Notes under the pieces: generated by a model
The model's database searches: none
Told to the model about the DNA's origin: nothing
Seen by the model: the letters and a program-made list of their open reading frames with translations, nothing else
In this document: one piece after another, positions 1 to 8,245 of the stretch
Layout: every line of letters starts with the position of its first letter
How positions within the stretch are numbered: the first letter of the stretch is position 1
Made by a program: the position numbers and the translations under genes
Assembly (NCBI GenBank): GCA_943912855.1
Contig: CALTVC010000014.1
Coordinates: 1-64,000, forward strand
DNA from: an uncultured Flavobacterium sp.
GTDB lineage: Bacteria; Bacteroidota; Bacteroidia; Flavobacteriales; Flavobacteriaceae
Direction of reading: 5' to 3'
DNA: 64,000 bases

Positions 1-251
1 GTAGTAGCCTCCAACATTATTTCTTGGGAACAACATATTTTATCTTATGAAAAAAACATCTTTAGTCGTTTCCTTGAATTAATAGCCAATATAACTATTT
101 TAAAGTAATTAGACTTAAAAAAAAATAACATTTGTATATGGTGAAAAACATTAATTACATTGTCTGGCACACTAATACTATAACGATATGATAATGAAAG
201 CGTGATAACGACCGATGGTTTTTCAACAAACTTACCGTTAACGGCTTTCAG

Positions 252-737
252 GTGGGGAGTAATCTAAATATTATCGACCAACCGTTTGAAAGGGATTTTG
301 AGTATTCGGTTAACTACTGGCGTAATCGAGCACTATTGGCAGAAAGCCATTTTAAAACTGCTAAATCACTTTCTAATCCTGATGATGCACTACTAAAAAA
401 CACACTACTGCACCAGGCTATCGTTAACAGCTGCCTGGGTTTCATAGAACTGTTCCTTGGTTACCGGCCAAACCGTGTGAATATCGGGCATCTGTTTGCG
501 CTGATGAAATTTATTACCAGCAAGGATTTCTCATTGTATTTCCGGCAGGAAGATGATAATTCATTGTACCTGTTGCTATCGGCTAACCCCGATATGATTC
601 GCTACAAGATAGTCAACCAATATTCTATTGAGGACAGTAATAAACTGGAACTGCACTGCAAGGAATGTTTTTGGGAAATAAAACAACTGGCTTTTGCCAA
701 ACTTGATGAACTCTATAAATCACACCTAATTTTATAA
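252..737 (+). CDS. Hypothetical alpha-helical protein (loosely HEPN-like)
   Basis: A 161-residue soluble protein with no signal peptide and mainly helix-forming sequence. The stretch around residues 30-100, with charged helices and a His-Leu pair near residue 80, loosely resembles HEPN-type helical proteins, but no RxxxxH catalytic motif is evident, so no function is claimed. The only start in frame is GTG at 252. The frame stays open upstream to a TGA at 195-197 without an ATG, so the gene may be a fusion or a 5'-truncated remnant. The next gene starts 3 bases downstream and is probably co-transcribed. Its setting next to helix-turn-helix genes suggests mobile-element cargo. Confidence 0.5.
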   Translation: MGSNLNIIDQPFERDFEYSVNYWRNRALLAESHFKTAKSLSNPDDALLKNTLLHQAIVNSCLGFIELFLGYRPNRVNIGHLFALMKFITSKDFSLYFRQEDDNSLYLLLSANPDMIRYKIVNQYSIEDSNKLELHCKECFWEIKQLAFAKLDELYKSHLIL

Positions 738-740
738 GCT

Positions 741-1064
741 ATGGAAAATGATAAAATCAAAGAAGCAATAGACTCCGCCGAAAAAATTAAAAATGCCAGC
801 CAATTCAATGTGTTTTGGGAACGTCCAAGAAGGGAGGGCTTCGGAGTACAACTTAACTTTTCAGGATATAATGACCTTATGCTTAATGTAAGGGATATAA
901 TGAAAGTTTGTGTTGCTGCATTAGGTGAAGAGGATACAGCATCTAATTTAACTATTTCTTCTGTACTTGAAATTGCACTCCAGTTAATGCCAATGGAAGA
1001 GACCATGATATTGGATGAATGTTATTCATTACATTTGAAGTTGAAGCAACAAAAAACAGATTAA
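741..1064 (+). CDS. Hypothetical small soluble protein
   Basis: A 107-residue acidic, helical protein without signal peptide or membrane segment, starting 3 bases after the preceding gene and so probably translated from the same mRNA. I recognise no domain. The family is not identifiable by eye. Pairing with the upstream helical protein suggests they act together, but this is inference from spacing only. Confidence 0.5.
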   Translation: MENDKIKEAIDSAEKIKNASQFNVFWERPRREGFGVQLNFSGYNDLMLNVRDIMKVCVAALGEEDTASNLTISSVLEIALQLMPMEETMILDECYSLHLKLKQQKTD

Positions 1065-1188
1065 ATACTATACACATATCCTGCGATCCCCGCTGAATTT
1101 CGATTAGGATCGTTTGAAAATGCTGTCGTACCTTTATGCATTAACCATTTATTGGTTGCTCGATGTCGAACAGGATAAATAATGAGGT

Positions 1189-1476
1189 ATGGAAGAGCAA
1201 GTAACAAAAGATGATTTAAGGCAGTTCGGGCTGCTGATTATCGGTGAGGTCAGAAAATTAATCCAATCGGATACGGGAGAGAAACACGATTTACACCCTG
1301 AATGGCTGAAAAGCCGTGTGGTGCGTAAATTGTTAGATATGTCGGCAGGTTCTTTACAGAACCTGAGGATAACCGGCAAAGTACGGTTTAAAAAGGTATT
1401 GGGTTCTTATTATTACAGCAAAGCTGATATAATGGGGTTGTTTAACGATAAAGAGCCTGGTTATGGAACTACATGA
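1189..1476 (+). CDS. Helix-turn-helix DNA-binding protein (excisionase-like)
   Basis: A 95-residue protein of the type common in Bacteroidetes conjugative and mobilizable elements, where small helix-turn-helix proteins act as excision or replication accessory factors. Residues about 40-90 contain the recognisable core: a helix with LLDMSAGSLQNLR, a basic turn, then a strand ending in YYYSKADI, as in MerR/excisionase-like (HTH_17) proteins. The N-terminal 35 residues are a charged helix. The gene overlaps the next one by 14 bases, so the two are translationally coupled. No partner relaxase or mobilisation protein is visible in the window. Confidence 0.7.
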   Translation: MEEQVTKDDLRQFGLLIIGEVRKLIQSDTGEKHDLHPEWLKSRVVRKLLDMSAGSLQNLRITGKVRFKKVLGSYYYSKADIMGLFNDKEPGYGTT

Positions 1477-1765
1477 ATTTCAAAATTACATCAGGTTCTT
1501 TGAGAGGGATGCCGGGCTTAACGTCTGGCATTTCGCTTTGCTGAGTGCTATCCTCCATTTGGGGTACAGGCAGAAGCAATCAAAGTTTATAAAGGTCAGC
1601 CGCAGTAAAATTATGGCGCTATCACATATAAAGACTTTACCAACATACCATAAATATTTTAAAGAACTTCAGGTTATGGGGTATATCCGTTATACACCCT
1701 GCTACCATCCGGGGTATAGAAGTGAAGTTGAATTGTTGTTTAAAAGACAGAGGGCAATTAAATGA
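1463..1765 (+). CDS. Small basic winged-helix-like protein, mobile-element type
   Basis: A 100-residue basic protein overlapping the upstream helix-turn-helix gene by 14 bases. The sequence (RSKIMALSHIKTLPTYHKY, then a basic C-terminus) looks like a winged-helix DNA-binding fold and matches the general type of small proteins that follow excisionase-like genes in Bacteroidetes elements. The exact role is unknown. Its TGA stop runs directly into a strong hairpin terminator, so the two-gene unit ends here. Confidence 0.6.
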   Translation: MELHEFQNYIRFFERDAGLNVWHFALLSAILHLGYRQKQSKFIKVSRSKIMALSHIKTLPTYHKYFKELQVMGYIRYTPCYHPGYRSEVELLFKRQRAIK

Positions 1766-1793
1766 AAAACTCGCACCGGTGGTGCGAGTTTTT
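1765..1793 (+). terminator. Intrinsic terminator after the mobile-element gene pair
   Basis: A perfect 13-bp stem with loop GGT: left arm 1765-1777, right arm 1781-1793, with an A-run on one side and a T-run on the other, so it could work in both directions. The stem begins within the stop codon of the upstream gene. It is followed by two more palindromes with three-base loops within 95 bases. Confidence 0.85.
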
Positions 1794-1805
1794 TGTTAGC
1801 CTTTG

Positions 1806-1834
1806 AATTTGTCGCATCAGTGATGCGACAAATT
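1806..1834. repeat. Palindrome family copy 1 (loop AGT)
   Basis: Perfect 13-bp arms (1806-1818 and 1822-1834) around loop AGT. The core is TTGT-CGCATC-AGT-GATGCG-ACAA. It shares the TTGT/ACAA ends and the C-AGT-G centre with five other copies in the window, while the inner six bases differ but remain complementary. Confidence 0.85.
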
Positions 1835-1860
1835 TAATACACTATAAAATAATAACTTAC

Positions 1861-1887
1861 AATTGTTGCCACAGTGTGGCAACAATT
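1861..1887. repeat. Palindrome family copy 2 (loop AGT)
   Basis: Perfect 12-bp arms (1861-1872, 1876-1887) around AGT, with inner arm TGCCAC paired with GTGGCA. It is followed by TTTT, so it may also terminate transcription. It lies 26 bases from copy 1, in the gap between the mobile-type genes and the hydrolase on the other strand. Confidence 0.85.
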
Positions 1888-1926
1888 TTTAGAAATCCAA
1901 TATTGCACCCAATAAATTACAGGCAA

Positions 1927-2967
1927 TTATTTTAGATTCTCTTTAAAAAACGTTTCCAGTTTATCAAAAGGGATTTTATCTACCTTGTCGTACAAATCGG
2001 TGTGGACAGCATTCGGTACAACTACTAATTCTTTAGGCTCTGCCGCTGCTTGATAAGCCGTTTCGCTGAAATAGCGTGAGTGTGCTTTTTCGCCTGCAAT
2101 GATTAACACAGGCCTTGGCGAAATCTCCTTTATGTAATGCAGAATTGGCGCATTCATATTGGTCACAGCGTTGGTCAATGACCACGAGGCATTTGAGTTC
2201 AGCGAACGGGGATGAAACCCTCTGTTCGTCCTGTAATACGTCGCATATTCTTTCACAAACTGCGGTGCATTTTCCGGAACGTTTGCTAATCCTGTAGCAC
2301 CATAAGCCGGAGTACCGTTTTCTGCATCTTTCCAGCGTTGTTCGCCTATCTGTATGTATTCTTTTGTACGTTCTTCCGGTGTCTTTTTATCATAATAGCC
2401 GTTTGCTGTACCTCTTGATATATCATACATTGTAGCGGTAGCAACCGCTTTGATACGCTTGTCGGGTGCTGCTGCGTTCAGGGCATACCCACCAAATCCG
2501 CATATCCCGATGATACCAATTTTATTTCGGTCAATGTTTTTCTGTAATCCCAAAAAATCTACTGCGGCGCTAAAATCTTCGGTATTTATATCGGGCGATG
2601 AAATATTACGGGGTTCACCACCGCTTTCGCCTGTGTAAGAAGGGTCGAATGCAAGGGTTATAAATCCACGTTGGGCTAATTGGTTCGCGTACAAGCCTGA
2701 TGATTGTTCCTTCACTGCTCCATAAGGTCCGCTAATGGCAATAGCCGCGAGCGATGCAGTTCCACTATTCTTAGGAATATACAAGTCACCCGTAAGCGTT
2801 ATTCCGAACCTGTTTTTAAAGGTTACTTTTTGGCGTGTTACCTTATCGCTCAACTGAAACGTGTAATGGTCTGTTGTGTCTAACTGTTTCATTTCTTTTT
2901 TCTGGTTTTGAGCACTAACCCCTAACATAAAAAGGGATAACATTGCTGTAATTATTGTCTTTTTCAT
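1927..2967 (-). CDS. Secreted alpha/beta hydrolase (dienelactone hydrolase-like)
   Basis: A 346-residue protein with a signal peptide (about 1-19, ending VSAQ), so periplasmic or exported. The alpha/beta-hydrolase fold is clear: ISGPYG near residue 80 (oxyanion region), D-P-S-Y-T-G-E-S-G-G (about 109-118), nucleophile elbow IGICGFGG (about 152-159) and a late AGEKAHSRYF plus a His in PNAVHTD. The elbow has Cys and Phe where GxSxG hydrolases carry Ser, so a Cys nucleophile as in dienelactone hydrolases, or an atypical enzyme, is possible. The substrate is unknown. It follows the acetyltransferase gene by 11 bases and is probably in its operon. Confidence 0.75.
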   Translation of the reverse strand: MKKTIITAMLSLFMLGVSAQNQKKEMKQLDTTDHYTFQLSDKVTRQKVTFKNRFGITLTGDLYIPKNSGTASLAAIAISGPYGAVKEQSSGLYANQLAQRGFITLAFDPSYTGESGGEPRNISSPDINTEDFSAAVDFLGLQKNIDRNKIGIIGICGFGGYALNAAAPDKRIKAVATATMYDISRGTANGYYDKKTPEERTKEYIQIGEQRWKDAENGTPAYGATGLANVPENAPQFVKEYATYYRTNRGFHPRSLNSNASWSLTNAVTNMNAPILHYIKEISPRPVLIIAGEKAHSRYFSETAYQAAAEPKELVVVPNAVHTDLYDKVDKIPFDKLETFFKENLK

Positions 2968-2978
2968 TTTATTACTAT

Positions 2979-3536
2979 TTAAATTGTTTTAATAATTTTT
3001 GCAGGGATGCCTGCTACTACTGTATTATCCGGTACATCTTTAGTCACTACGGCGCCGGCGGCAACTATTGCATTTTCACCAATGGTCACTCCTGGTAGTA
3101 TGGTTGCAGCCGCACCAATCCACGCGTTCTTTTTGATGGTTATTTGCCCAGGGACAAGGGCATGCCTGTCCTGCGGTGATAATGGATGCCCTTCAGATAG
3201 CAGACTTACCCTTGGGGCTATCTGCACGTTATTCTCTATGGTAATCCCTCCTAAATCCAGAAAAATGCAATCGAAGTTTATGAAGACGTTTTTGCCTATT
3301 TTGGTATGCTTGCCATAATTGATAAGGAGCGGTGTAAACACAGCAGTGCTTTCGTGTATCTCGGTATCGGTTATCCGGCTCAGCAGGTTTCTAATTTCAG
3401 CGGGGTCTGAAGAGCGGTTCATTTTCAACACTAATTTTTTAGTGGCATAGGAAGCCTCCCGAAGCAAATCCATCTGGCCGTCATCTGCCGAAACGGTATC
3501 TCCCTTGTATAATCGTTCAAAAATATCGCTACTCAT
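2979..3536 (-). CDS. Maltose/galactoside-type O-acetyltransferase (hexapeptide repeat)
   Basis: A left-handed beta-helix acetyltransferase that moves acetyl from acetyl-CoA to a sugar or related acceptor. The N-terminal Mac domain (SSDIFERLYKGD...) leads into hexapeptide repeats (IENNVQIAPRVSL, IGAAATILPGVTIGENAIV) with the catalytic-type His in LLSEGHPLS. The frame is open to an ATG at 3614, but those 26 residues run over the terminator hairpin of the upstream gene. I choose ATG 3536 (MSSDIF), the family's usual start, giving 185 residues. It is probably transcribed with the downstream hydrolase. Confidence 0.85.
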   Translation of the reverse strand: MSSDIFERLYKGDTVSADDGQMDLLREASYATKKLVLKMNRSSDPAEIRNLLSRITDTEIHESTAVFTPLLINYGKHTKIGKNVFINFDCIFLDLGGITIENNVQIAPRVSLLSEGHPLSPQDRHALVPGQITIKKNAWIGAAATILPGVTIGENAIVAAGAVVTKDVPDNTVVAGIPAKIIKTI

Positions 3537-3582
3537 AACCTTCGTTTTTGTCCTACTTATTGATAAGACAAAATTAAAAAGA

Positions 3583-3612
3583 GAGCCCCGCAGTAGCTTT
3601 ACTGCGGGGCTC
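3583..3612 (-). terminator. Terminator of the AraC-family gene
   Basis: A 13-bp perfect GC-rich stem (3583-3595 with 3600-3612, loop of 4). On the minus strand it is followed by CTCTTTTT. It ends transcription of the regulator at 3642-4466 and separates it from the acetyltransferase-hydrolase pair. Confidence 0.85.
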
Positions 3613-3641
3613 AAATAGCTTTTCTCAGAAGCTCATTGTCA

Positions 3642-4466
3642 CTACACTTCAGTGGGAGGTAAACCGTACTGTTTTTTGAAAGCGGTTGAAAAGTGAGAAG
3701 GATTTTTAAAACCTACTTCGATGTAAACGTCCTGTACTTTATGGCCTCCTTTAAGCTTTTCATAAGCTTCTTCCAAACGTCTTTTTATAAGCCATTTCTG
3801 TGGGCTAAGGTTACTGATTTTCCTGAAATCCCTTTTGAATGTAGCAAGGCTACGCCCTGTGTAAGCTGCGATTTGCGCCATACTCAGCTCATCACGGAAA
3901 TATTCATTCAGGAACTCTAAAATATCTATTTTCCAGGGCTCTGTAAAGTCAAAGAGTATCGGGTAAAATGCTTCATTGTTATTTAAAAGCGCATAAATAC
4001 CTTCAAGCAGTTTCAAATGCACTACACCCTCTGTAGGCTTTACCTCTTCAACAAAGTAAGGGGTTAATGACTGAAACAAACTCGTTACATCAGCACGGGG
4101 AGCCACATTAAAGACAACTTCATCAGTAACGGTTACATCAATAGGCAACTCTGATTTGTTGAGCTTACTGTAAAATTCCCTTAGTATGTTCCTGCTGAAG
4201 GTAAGTGAAATCCCTTTGTATAGTCCTTCCTTTGTACTGTTCTTGTACATCAAAAGGCGGTGGTCGCGGCGTATTAGCACGCATTCACCGGGTTTAATCA
4301 CATATTTCCTATTTCCGTATTCAATAATTTGTTCACCAGAGTACAGATAAAGCAAAACGTGCTCCGGAGTGGAATGAATACACTTTTCACTCTGTTCTGA
4401 GAAACACGACAGGAAAATCCCCGAGTAACTTATTGTTTTTAACTTATCTTCTATTGCCTGGTTCAT
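3642..4466 (-). CDS. AraC-family transcriptional regulator
   Basis: A 274-residue regulator with an N-terminal cupin-like sensing region (about 20-150, HVLLYLYSGEQIIEYGNRK) and a C-terminal AraC DNA-binding domain with two helix-turn-helix units (about 175-272, AQIAAYTGRSLATFKRDFRK and the GFKNPSHFSTAFKKQYG signature). It is followed by its own terminator. It probably controls the neighbouring acetyltransferase/hydrolase genes or the SnoaL-like gene, but no operator could be assigned. Confidence 0.9.
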   Translation of the reverse strand: MNQAIEDKLKTISYSGIFLSCFSEQSEKCIHSTPEHVLLYLYSGEQIIEYGNRKYVIKPGECVLIRRDHRLLMYKNSTKEGLYKGISLTFSRNILREFYSKLNKSELPIDVTVTDEVVFNVAPRADVTSLFQSLTPYFVEEVKPTEGVVHLKLLEGIYALLNNNEAFYPILFDFTEPWKIDILEFLNEYFRDELSMAQIAAYTGRSLATFKRDFRKISNLSPQKWLIKRRLEEAYEKLKGGHKVQDVYIEVGFKNPSHFSTAFKKQYGLPPTEV

Positions 4467-4566
4467 AAATATTTACAGTATGATTTAGCACAAAGATACT
4501 GATTCACAAGTATAGATTCTTTTCTGAGAAGCTCATACAGCATTACTCATTGGCTCACTCTAAAGA

Positions 4567-5007
4567 CTATTTCGATAAGGTGCGTTCTTCAACAATTAAG
4601 AAATGTCCTTCACGCGTATGTATTAGCCACCTGTCATTTTCAAAAACATAGCTGTCATCGTATCTCACGCTGTAATCGGTAAGTACATCTTTACCATCCA
4701 CTTCCCGTATCATTTTTATTTGTGAGAAGGAAACACCTGTAGCTGTATTACCGTCAACGGTAACTTCATGCTGCCCATTTAGGGTAAAGTAAGTTTTTAC
4801 TAATGCTGCATGACCGTTAAACTCCTTTTCCATTTGATCTTTACCCGATACCTTTGATACCAAAGTGCCTCCCATAAATGCCTTATATACAATTTCATCT
4901 GTAAATAAATTCATTTGTTTCACTATTTTTTTCTGGTCTCCCAGCGTAGCATAGTCATCAATTAGTTTTCGTAATTGGTCTTTTGTTTCTAAAAATTCAA
5001 GTGACAT
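4567..5007 (-). CDS. SnoaL/NTF2-like protein
   Basis: A 146-residue cytoplasmic protein of the nuclear-transport-factor-2 / SnoaL-like fold: an N-terminal helix pair (LIDDYATLGDQKKIVKQMNL), then strands ending DDSYVFENDRWLIHTREGHF, the typical C-terminal pattern. Members are small ligand-binding or isomerase-type proteins, and the substrate cannot be told from sequence. It is transcribed divergently from an HxlR regulator, which is the likely controller. Confidence 0.75.
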   Translation of the reverse strand: MSLEFLETKDQLRKLIDDYATLGDQKKIVKQMNLFTDEIVYKAFMGGTLVSKVSGKDQMEKEFNGHAALVKTYFTLNGQHEVTVDGNTATGVSFSQIKMIREVDGKDVLTDYSVRYDDSYVFENDRWLIHTREGHFLIVEERTLSK

Positions 5008-5157
5008 AATTTTCTATTTTTTATATTAAAAAAGTTTTTTTGGGAAGCATAAATACTGATCAATATTTCGTTTATCCATTGTCAAAATTATTTTATATTC
5101 GCTTACAATTTATTAGTTGTTACCTAAAGGTTAGGAGCTAATTAAAATGAACCGAGA

Positions 5158-5544
5158 ATGAAAAGAGATAATAATCCGGGTGAGGTAAACAAGGAGTTTA
5201 CTGACGAATGCCACAAAACGTTAATGGCCGTAAGCGATGCGCTTTATGCCATAGGTGGAAAATGGAAGCTAATGATTATCATAGCTATAGCAAGGGGCAA
5301 TAATCGATTTACTGAAATCCAGAGGCAGGTTAAAGGCATATCTGCCCGAGTGTTGTCAAGCGAACTCAAGGAACTTGAAATGAATGGATTTATTATTAAA
5401 AAGGTAGATGTGGGATATCCTGTTACGATCGAATACCAGTTATTACCCTACAGCCATACCTTAGAAGAAGTTGTAGGGGCTATGACCCGCTGGGGGATGC
5501 AACATCGGGAGAAAATAAGACAAGAAAGTGGTTCCGGAAAATAA
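5158..5544 (+). CDS. HxlR-family transcriptional regulator
   Basis: A 128-residue winged-helix regulator. The HxlR core is at about 18-118: Cys18, then AIGGKWKLMIIIAIA, RFTEIQRQVKGISARVLSSELKELE (recognition helix) and the YPVTIEYQLLPYSHTLEEVV wing. The lone conserved Cys near the N-terminus is the redox- or electrophile-sensing residue in characterised relatives. It is divergent from the SnoaL-like gene with a 150-base shared promoter region, so control of that gene is likely. Confidence 0.9.
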   Translation: MKRDNNPGEVNKEFTDECHKTLMAVSDALYAIGGKWKLMIIIAIARGNNRFTEIQRQVKGISARVLSSELKELEMNGFIIKKVDVGYPVTIEYQLLPYSHTLEEVVGAMTRWGMQHREKIRQESGSGK

Positions 5545-5635
5545 GAATTCTTAGTGGTGCTTTAATAATGACCGGAATTATAGTAATCGAAGTTTTATCA
5601 TTTTGAGGTTTATTGTGATCGAAAATCAACCGATT

Positions 5636-6532
5636 TTAATTCATATTTTTAAATTCTACAGGTGCCATACCCACTTTTTGCTTAAATAATCTTGTAAAGT
5701 GCTGCTGATATTTAAAACCAAGTTCATCAGATACTTCTGTGATTGTTTTATTGGAAGCAAGTATTTTCTCTTTAGCAACCTCAATGAGTTTGGATTGTAT
5801 GAAATCCAGAGCCGTAGTTCCGGTTTCTTTCTTAATCAGGTCGCCAAAATAATTAGCCGATAAGTTGAGCTGCTCTGCAAAGTACCCTACTGACGGTAAT
5901 CCTACAGTAGCGGGTTTGCCAGAAGTAAAATAATTATTCAACAGGTTTTCAAAACGTGTTAGTACATCATTATTTACGTGCGTGCGGGTTATAAACTGTC
6001 GGTCATAAAAACGCATGCAGTAATTCAGGAACAGTTCTATATTAGAAACTATTAAGGTTTTACTGTGCTTGTCCAGGTTCAATTCTATTTCTGAAGCTAT
6101 CTTCTCAAAGCAATCGTTAATGGTGGCACGTTCTTTTTTAGAAAGGTGTAGTGCTTCGTTAACCTCATAGGAAAAGAAGCTGTAGTCTTTAATTATTTTA
6201 CCCAGATGGGTACCGATAATTAAATCCGGGTGAAATACGAGGGCTTTGCCCCAGGGTTTTATTTTTTCTCCTTTACTATCTATGCCGTATACCTGTCCCG
6301 GAGCAACAAACACCAGGGTACCGTCTTCATAGTCATACGGCTGGCAACCGTACATCATATCGCCGCACTTTATATATTTAAGAAAAACAGCATACACACC
6401 CATATACCTTCGGAAATATTGGAATGATGGAATTTGGTCAAAATTCACTACCGTTACCAATGGATGTAGCGTGTCAGCTCCTACCGAATCGTTGTATTCC
6501 TTAACTGTATCCATCCGTTCTACCGTCTTCAT
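5636..6532 (-). CDS. AraC-family transcriptional regulator
   Basis: A regulator of about 298 residues, with a sensing N-terminal half (cupin-like, GDMMYGCQPYDYEDG) and a C-terminal AraC helix-turn-helix pair (about 200-295, LNLSANYFGDLIKKETG and ELGFKYQQHFTRLFKQKVG). The frame opens at 6565. I prefer Met at 6532 (MKTVERMDTVKEYND), and Met at 6514 is also possible. It is divergent from the cupin-to-nitroreductase cluster starting at 6681 and is the natural candidate to control it, as AraC regulators often sit beside such oxidoreductase clusters in Bacteroidota. Confidence 0.85.
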   Translation of the reverse strand: MKTVERMDTVKEYNDSVGADTLHPLVTVVNFDQIPSFQYFRRYMGVYAVFLKYIKCGDMMYGCQPYDYEDGTLVFVAPGQVYGIDSKGEKIKPWGKALVFHPDLIIGTHLGKIIKDYSFFSYEVNEALHLSKKERATINDCFEKIASEIELNLDKHSKTLIVSNIELFLNYCMRFYDRQFITRTHVNNDVLTRFENLLNNYFTSGKPATVGLPSVGYFAEQLNLSANYFGDLIKKETGTTALDFIQSKLIEVAKEKILASNKTITEVSDELGFKYQQHFTRLFKQKVGMAPVEFKNMN

Positions 6533-6680
6533 ATCAAATCGTTTTAAACAAATGTATTGAAACAAATGGCCTGTTGTATCATACTCTTGCCAAATCAGTA
6601 AAAGTGGTATATATACCTGTAAAATGTATAAGTACTACTGTGTTGGTTATCCCGAAATTTGTTATAAACAATAATGCAAG

Positions 6681-7172
6681 ATGATAAAACAATTAATACT
6701 GGCTGCCCTGATATTAACCGCAGCGGCCTGCAACAACAAACAATCTCAAAACAAAATGGAAACTACAAAAACTGAAATGACCCCGCTTTTTCCTAAAGGC
6801 GACCGTACACCGGCCGAGTATTTTACAGGCAACGCATACCTGCACCCAATACAGCAACGTTCCGTCAACAATGATTTTGTAATTGGCAGCGTAACCTTTG
6901 AACCCGGCGCACGAACCAACTGGCATACCCACCCTAAAGGGCAGGTACTTATAGTAACTGAAGGCGAGGGACTTTACCAGGAAAAAGGCAAACCGGCACG
7001 CATAATCCGTAAAGGGGATGTAGTAGACATACCTGTAAACGTGGAGCACTGGCATGGCGCTACTACTAAAACCAAAATGGTACACATAGCAATAACCAAC
7101 TATCTGGGTGAGGAAAATGCCAAATGGCTGGCTCCGGTTACCGATGACGAATACAAACAGGCGAATCAATAA
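6681..7172 (+). CDS. Cupin-domain lipoprotein
   Basis: A 163-residue protein with a lipoprotein signal (LTAAAC, lipidated Cys17), so anchored in the cell envelope. A single cupin barrel (about 60-140) carries the metal-binding motif: TNWHTHPKGQ with two His, then an E in TEGEG, and a later H in VEHWHGA. Such RmlC-like cupins next to carboxymuconolactone decarboxylase-type genes are frequent, but their reaction is not firmly known. It is first gene of a tightly spaced cluster; the next starts 9 bases later. Confidence 0.85.
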   Translation: MIKQLILAALILTAAACNNKQSQNKMETTKTEMTPLFPKGDRTPAEYFTGNAYLHPIQQRSVNNDFVIGSVTFEPGARTNWHTHPKGQVLIVTEGEGLYQEKGKPARIIRKGDVVDIPVNVEHWHGATTKTKMVHIAITNYLGEENAKWLAPVTDDEYKQANQ

Positions 7173-7181
7173 AATCAAGCT

Positions 7182-8243
7182 ATGAACAGAAAAAGCATTA
7201 TTTACCCGTTTTTACTGTTTCTGGTACTAATTTCTACTACCATGAATGCACAGACTAAAACAGAAAACAATTCAGGGCTTGATGCCCGCCAGGAAAATCT
7301 CGCGGCCATTTCAGCCTTAACCGCTACAGGAAATACAACAGAACTTAAAACGATACTTAACGATGGCTTAGATAGCGGCCTTACCATAAACGAAATTAAA
7401 GAAGCATTGGTACAGCTGTATGCCTATTGCGGTTTTCCGCGCAGCCTTAACGCACTGGGTATTTTTAAATCTGTGGTAGAAGAAAGGGCTGCTAAAGGCA
7501 TTAAAGATACCGAAGGAAAAACCATTGTAGTAGAAAACCCGACAAAAGACAGGTATGAACAGGGACGTAAAGTTCTGGAGGATATCAGTAAAACGCCGCA
7601 GCCCAAACCGGCACCGGGTTTCGGGAAGTTTGCACCACGTATTGATGCCTTCCTGAAAGAACACCTTTTTGCAGATATTTTCGTGAGTGATGTATTAAGC
7701 TACCAGCAACGCGAACTGGTTACCATTTCTGCCCTTGCTGCCGTGCCGGGAGTGGAGGTGCAGTTAAAATCACACCTTGGTATCGGAAAAAATACCGGAA
7801 TTACTGATGCGCAGCTTAAAGCTCTTTGCAGCATTATTGAAAAACATGCGGGGCGAACCCAAGCTAATATATTACGAAGGAATGTTGGCGAGACCGAACT
7901 ACCGCTAACTGCACCTGACATGATGGTTCGTGTTTCTGAAATTGAAATTTTGCCTGAATTTTTGGAGGAGTATAAAGCCATTTTACAGGAGGAATCTTCG
8001 GCATCGGTGGCAGTAGAGCCGGGAGTAATAGCCATTTACCCCATGTTCCAGAAAGAAAATCCGACCCAAGTACGGATTGTAGAAATATATGCCGACAAGA
8101 AAGCCTATGAGGCACACCTGCAAACCCCTCACTTTAAGAAGTATAAAGAAACTACGCTAAAAATGGTTAAGTCCTTAAAGCTGGTTGACATGGATGCTTT
8201 GGATACAGTCACAATGCCACAGGTTTTTAAAAAGATAAAATAA
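7182..8243 (+). CDS. CMD-CMD-ABM fusion protein, secreted
   Basis: A 353-residue protein with a signal peptide (about 1-23, ending MNAQ). Two carboxymuconolactone-decarboxylase/AhpD-like helical domains follow (about 30-105, with IKEALVQLYAYCGFPRSLNAL, and about 145-225, with LVTISALAAV and IGKNTGITDAQLKAL). The C-terminal 100 residues (about 243-345, MVRVSEIEILPEFLEEYKAI) form an antibiotic-biosynthesis-monooxygenase-type ferredoxin-like domain. No CxxC peroxidase motif is visible in either CMD domain. The fusion links domains usually encoded separately. It sits between the cupin lipoprotein and the DUF2255 gene, 2 bases from the latter. Confidence 0.85.
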   Translation: MNRKSIIYPFLLFLVLISTTMNAQTKTENNSGLDARQENLAAISALTATGNTTELKTILNDGLDSGLTINEIKEALVQLYAYCGFPRSLNALGIFKSVVEERAAKGIKDTEGKTIVVENPTKDRYEQGRKVLEDISKTPQPKPAPGFGKFAPRIDAFLKEHLFADIFVSDVLSYQQRELVTISALAAVPGVEVQLKSHLGIGKNTGITDAQLKALCSIIEKHAGRTQANILRRNVGETELPLTAPDMMVRVSEIEILPEFLEEYKAILQEESSASVAVEPGVIAIYPMFQKENPTQVRIVEIYADKKAYEAHLQTPHFKKYKETTLKMVKSLKLVDMDALDTVTMPQVFKKIK

Positions 8244-8245
8244 TT

